Below are positions 61,266 to 64,000 of a stretch of DNA of 64,000 bases, one piece after another (the first letter of the stretch is position 1; every line of letters starts with the position of its first letter). Position numbers and translations under genes: made by a program. The DNA lies in NCBI GenBank assembly GCA_020062545.1, contig JAGUWD010000018.1, positions 1-64,000 of the forward strand, read 5' to 3'. This DNA is from Thermodesulfovibrionales bacterium (GTDB lineage Bacteria > Nitrospirota > Thermodesulfovibrionia > Thermodesulfovibrionales > Dissulfurispiraceae). The notes beneath the pieces were generated by a model that searched no databases, had not been told where the DNA came from, and was given only the letters and a program-made list of their open reading frames with translations.

Positions 61266-62606
61266 CTATGCCTTTGACCTCAGGAATGCGGGAAGTCCAT
61301 TTGCTTCCCTCGGCCCAACAGTGACCTTCCAGCCCGGAAGTTTGTCTTCTATTGCGCCGCTAAGAATAGCAACATAGCCAGGGATAATAAGCTCTTTGTG
61401 CTTTATCTCGTTCTCTATGCCGCTTTCCTGGATGAACTGGGCAATCTTAGACGCAGTGAATTTACCCGCTGCCCATGCTGTAAGGACAGACAATCCTTCG
61501 CAGTCCATAACAGCAAGTCTGCATGGAACCTTGCTGTTTTCGATCTCACCCGAGACGATAAAGTATGTCAATGAGAAGTTTGTTGTAATGGTAAGAGGAG
61601 ATTCAGGTGTGGGCTCGCCGATCTTGTATATCTTCTGCTCTACCTGCATCGGGACCTGAGGGTCTGTATATATGTTCTGCCTAAGCGTGAAGAGTGCAAG
61701 GTTCTTCCATTTTTCGATGCTGCTTAAGACCACAATCGATGCATATTTTGTAACTCCAAGTGCAGCCACAAGTGTTTCGAGCATCTTGTCGTCTCTCTGT
61801 ACAAAGGTTATCACGGGGTAACCCAGCGCCTTGAAATTCTTTTTGATCGCAGCCCTTCTTATATATGTGTTGGCCTCGAGGATTTCCTTTGCACTCCTCG
61901 CCCCTGAATCAATAACTATATCTTCAACGCCGAGGCCTTTTATCTTCTCTGTCAATGCAGAAAGCGCATCAAGCCCCTTTGCTGTAACACCAAGGGATGC
62001 CTTATATGTCTTTGCAATGTTTGCCATTGCCTCTGCATTGGATTCATCGGCTCCGTAAAGGAGCGGCTTTTTGTCGGCAACTGCCTTAACGGCAGCATCT
62101 GCTGCAGCAGGATTGTTGGTTGCGATAATCAAAGGCACTGCAGGCGCCTTCGATGCAATGGACTTCACCACGCCTTCGAACCTTCCAGCATCATTTGATG
62201 CATTGCTCACGAATATGGCGTCAATCCTGAGCTTCTGACCTACCCTGTCTATTTCTGAATTTAAGACATCATCAACAATTTTATTTATCTCGTCATCCGA
62301 CATGGAGTCCTTTATCTCGACTGCAAATGCACATGGATTCACAAACTTCTTTTCATGCCTGAAGAGAACCGTCTCTTCTCCCATTTTTACTGCCTTATCG
62401 CCGGCGCCGAGGGTTATCGGCCTTATTGGAGGAGCCGAGGCCTCGCCAAGAATTCTCTTTGCCTCATCCGAGACATCAGGACATGCATCCAGTGATGCCT
62501 GCCTCTGTGCCAGCTTCATAGCAAAGGCAAGACATGTGGGATGTCCGCACTTTTTACAGTTGGTCTTTGGAAGCAATTTAAATATTTCAACGCCTGTTAA
62601 AGCCAT
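61266..62606 (-). CDS. acsC: Corrinoid iron-sulfur protein, large subunit
   Basis: 446 residues. N-terminal [4Fe-4S] domain NCKKCGHPTCLAFAMKLAQ ... DACP, then a TIM barrel and a C-terminal corrinoid-binding region (AAGKFTASKIAQFIQESGIE). It carries the methyl group between AcsE and AcsB. It starts 13 bp after acsD. Confidence 0.96.
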   Translation of the reverse strand: MALTGVEIFKLLPKTNCKKCGHPTCLAFAMKLAQRQASLDACPDVSDEAKRILGEASAPPIRPITLGAGDKAVKMGEETVLFRHEKKFVNPCAFAVEIKDSMSDDEINKIVDDVLNSEIDRVGQKLRIDAIFVSNASNDAGRFEGVVKSIASKAPAVPLIIATNNPAAADAAVKAVADKKPLLYGADESNAEAMANIAKTYKASLGVTAKGLDALSALTEKIKGLGVEDIVIDSGARSAKEILEANTYIRRAAIKKNFKALGYPVITFVQRDDKMLETLVAALGVTKYASIVVLSSIEKWKNLALFTLRQNIYTDPQVPMQVEQKIYKIGEPTPESPLTITTNFSLTYFIVSGEIENSKVPCRLAVMDCEGLSVLTAWAAGKFTASKIAQFIQESGIENEIKHKELIIPGYVAILSGAIEDKLPGWKVTVGPREANGLPAFLRSKA

Positions 62607-62618
62607 ATTTAACCTCCC

Positions 62619-63557
62619 TTACATTAACTCGTCAATGAATTTTTCGACTGCTTTAACTGCTTCAGGATGTCTCATGATCAGAAGCTCCGCACCGGACATC
62701 AATAATGAGGCTGCGGTAGTGGCCTCCCATGTTATTCCCCTCTCTGCAAGAGAACCCCACAGAGGAAGCTCTGATTCTGATGCCTGTGTCTCCTTTATCT
62801 TCCACACATACATGCCCACATCGGCAAGCATAGGCGGCTGCATGGTTGCATCGTTTTGCGTCAAAGCCGCAAGCCTTATCCTTTCCATAACGGAATATGT
62901 ATACTCAAGACCGTATCCAAGCGCCGAACACATGGGGTCTGTTATCAGCTTCTCCTTGTCGAATCCCATCTGTGTTATCAGGATATTGAGCTGCTTTGAA
63001 AGGTTTATATCAAGCTCTGACATGGCTATAAGTTTATGGTTGTTTGCCATTGCAGCAGCGGCAATGGTCTTGTAATTCCCTTCCTGCGCCTTTCCTATTA
63101 TGCAGTTTTTATCCTTTGCAGCTTCGGAGACTGCAACAAGCACGGAAGAGTCTTTCTCGACATGATTGCTTCCGAGGATTATGAGCGGGACATTTATTGC
63201 GGCGAGTACATCCTTTACTGTCTTTGCTGCATCCTCTGGAGAGCGGTTTTCCCTGTCAGGGTGTGTGCTTAAAAGCCTTAATGCTATTGCCTTTGCATTC
63301 AATGTATCCTGACAGTATTTTGCCCATGTAACCGGGTCTCCGGAAACACTTTCATACACCTTTTTAACTGTCTCTGGCCAGTCATCCGGAACTATGTCCT
63401 GAACCTCATAGGCTATTACAGGCCTGTGCGGAACACTCCCTTCAAAGGCATGAAAGGGGAGGACATTCTCTCCACCGAAAACGGCGGTCCTGTCAGTGCC
63501 TATGGTAACCTCAAAAACCTTGCCAGAAAAAGTCTCCTTTGGTATAGCAAAAGCCAT
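62619..63557 (-). CDS. acsD: Corrinoid iron-sulfur protein, small subunit
   Basis: 312 residues. TIM-barrel subunit with IGTDRTAVFGGENVLPFHAFEG and HPDRENRSPEDAAKTVKDVL, both typical of AcsD/CdhD. It forms a heterodimer with AcsC that cradles the cobamide. It follows acsE by 9 bp. Confidence 0.96.
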   Translation of the reverse strand: MAFAIPKETFSGKVFEVTIGTDRTAVFGGENVLPFHAFEGSVPHRPVIAYEVQDIVPDDWPETVKKVYESVSGDPVTWAKYCQDTLNAKAIALRLLSTHPDRENRSPEDAAKTVKDVLAAINVPLIILGSNHVEKDSSVLVAVSEAAKDKNCIIGKAQEGNYKTIAAAAMANNHKLIAMSELDINLSKQLNILITQMGFDKEKLITDPMCSALGYGLEYTYSVMERIRLAALTQNDATMQPPMLADVGMYVWKIKETQASESELPLWGSLAERGITWEATTAASLLMSGAELLIMRHPEAVKAVEKFIDELM

Positions 63558-63566
63558 ATTAACCTC

Positions 63567-64000
63567 CTACATTTCTAAATACGAATGCGCATAAAGGGTT
63601 TTGTTCATTATTACATCGAGGGTCTTTTGTATAACCTTCATCTTTTCGGCATCTTCAATCTTTTTGCCTGCAAGGATATCATCAACCAATTGTTTTTCCT
63701 GCATAGCCTCTGCCATCTCATGGGCATCTGCAATAGCCGCATCCAGTCCTGCATTCATAAGCATAATAAAGTAATACTTATTTAATATCGGTCTGATATG
63801 TTTTGGACATCCATTGGAAATATTGCTCAGCCCGACAACTGTCTTCATAGGAGGCTCGTTCATTTCCTTGAACATTTTTATAGCATCTATAACCTTCATA
63901 GCGTGATCCTGTGATGTAGCGATCTGAAGCACAAGCGGGTCAAGGAAAATATCCTCAAGAGGCACGCCGTATTCCATTGCCCTTGCCATTATTTCCGCTG
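63567..64000 (-). CDS. acsE: Methyl-THF:corrinoid iron-sulfur protein methyltransferase, 5' end outside window
   Basis: The C-terminal ~144 residues are visible; the frame stays open to the right edge (AEIMARAMEYGVPLEDIFLDPL). The pterin-binding fold signature is TVVGLSNISNGCPKHIR, with the Asn that helps protonate the N5 of methyl-THF. It moves the methyl group from methyl-THF to the AcsCD cobalt. First visible gene of the acsE-D-C-B-cooS run. Confidence 0.95.
   Translation of the reverse strand, partial: AEIMARAMEYGVPLEDIFLDPLVLQIATSQDHAMKVIDAIKMFKEMNEPPMKTVVGLSNISNGCPKHIRPILNKYYFIMLMNAGLDAAIADAHEMAEAMQEKQLVDDILAGKKIEDAEKMKVIQKTLDVIMNKTLYAHSYLEM

Overview
The window is about 43% GC and comes from an anaerobic, probably CO2-fixing bacterium. 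Its right third carries a bacterial-type carbonyl branch of the Wood-Ljungdahl pathway (acsE-acsD-acsC-acsB-cooS). Its middle carries much of the methyl branch (folD, metV, metF) with cooC. Type IV pili, c-type haem sensor kinases, an octahaem cytochrome, NfnAB-like bifurcation genes and a ricT-holB-tmk block fit a Nitrospirota (Thermodesulfovibrio-like) or related deep anaerobic lineage. This is an inference from gene content, not a phylogeny.

Layout. 1-0.7 kb: HigBA-like toxin-antitoxin pair and a tRNA-Ala stub. 0.8-2.3 kb: RibL-like nucleotidyltransferase and atpB-atpE. 2.4-7.9 kb: purine genes (purH, purD) with a globin-PsiE membrane protein, a DUF89 phosphatase, an FmdB zinc ribbon and radC. 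8-10.6 kb: accessory island with a broken toxin-antitoxin locus, an intact IS with 11-bp target duplications, and a complete ParE-type pair. 10.6-16.1 kb: metG, ricT, holB, tmk and a MetE-like methyltransferase. 16.1-24.1 kb: DUF1460 protein, small proteins, a 1418-residue acyl-CoA dehydratase-activase-like protein and two glycosyltransferases. 24.1-28.6 kb: pilA, pilS, pilR, pilC. 28.6-33.4 kb: folate C1 genes and cooC. 33.5-35.6 kb: argD, argF. 35.6-47 kb: two haem-binding histidine kinases, a PhnD-like lipoprotein, a sigma-54 regulator, a multihaem cytochrome, rpiB-glyA-nrdR, tRNA-Gln, tRNA-Glu and a glutamate dehydrogenase-family gene. 47-51.2 kb: scpA, hisG and NfnB/NfnA-like genes. 51.3-64 kb: a NuoEFG-like NADH module next to the CODH/ACS cluster.

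Together, MetF/MetV and FolD make methyl-THF; AcsE and the AcsCD corrinoid protein pass the methyl group to AcsB, where CooS supplies CO. NfnAB and the NuoEFG-like module are placed to move electrons among ferredoxin, NADH and NADPH. The MetE-like protein could use methyl-corrinoid from the same route.

Three signals stand out beyond ordinary genes. (i) Three copies (30238-30372, 31906-32038, 50238-50367) of a ~130-nt structured intergenic element share a conserved core, but each has its own perfectly or nearly perfectly paired terminal stem, and every predicted apical loop contains GGA. All three sit between co-directional genes of folate, C1 or redox operons. (ii) Short tandem heptanucleotide arrays of many different sequences occur between genes and in frame inside conserved enzymes; between genes they often form inverted hairpins. 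(iii) Sensory proteins have unusual architectures: globin-PsiE, two CxxCH histidine kinases, and a NuoF fused to CBS domains.
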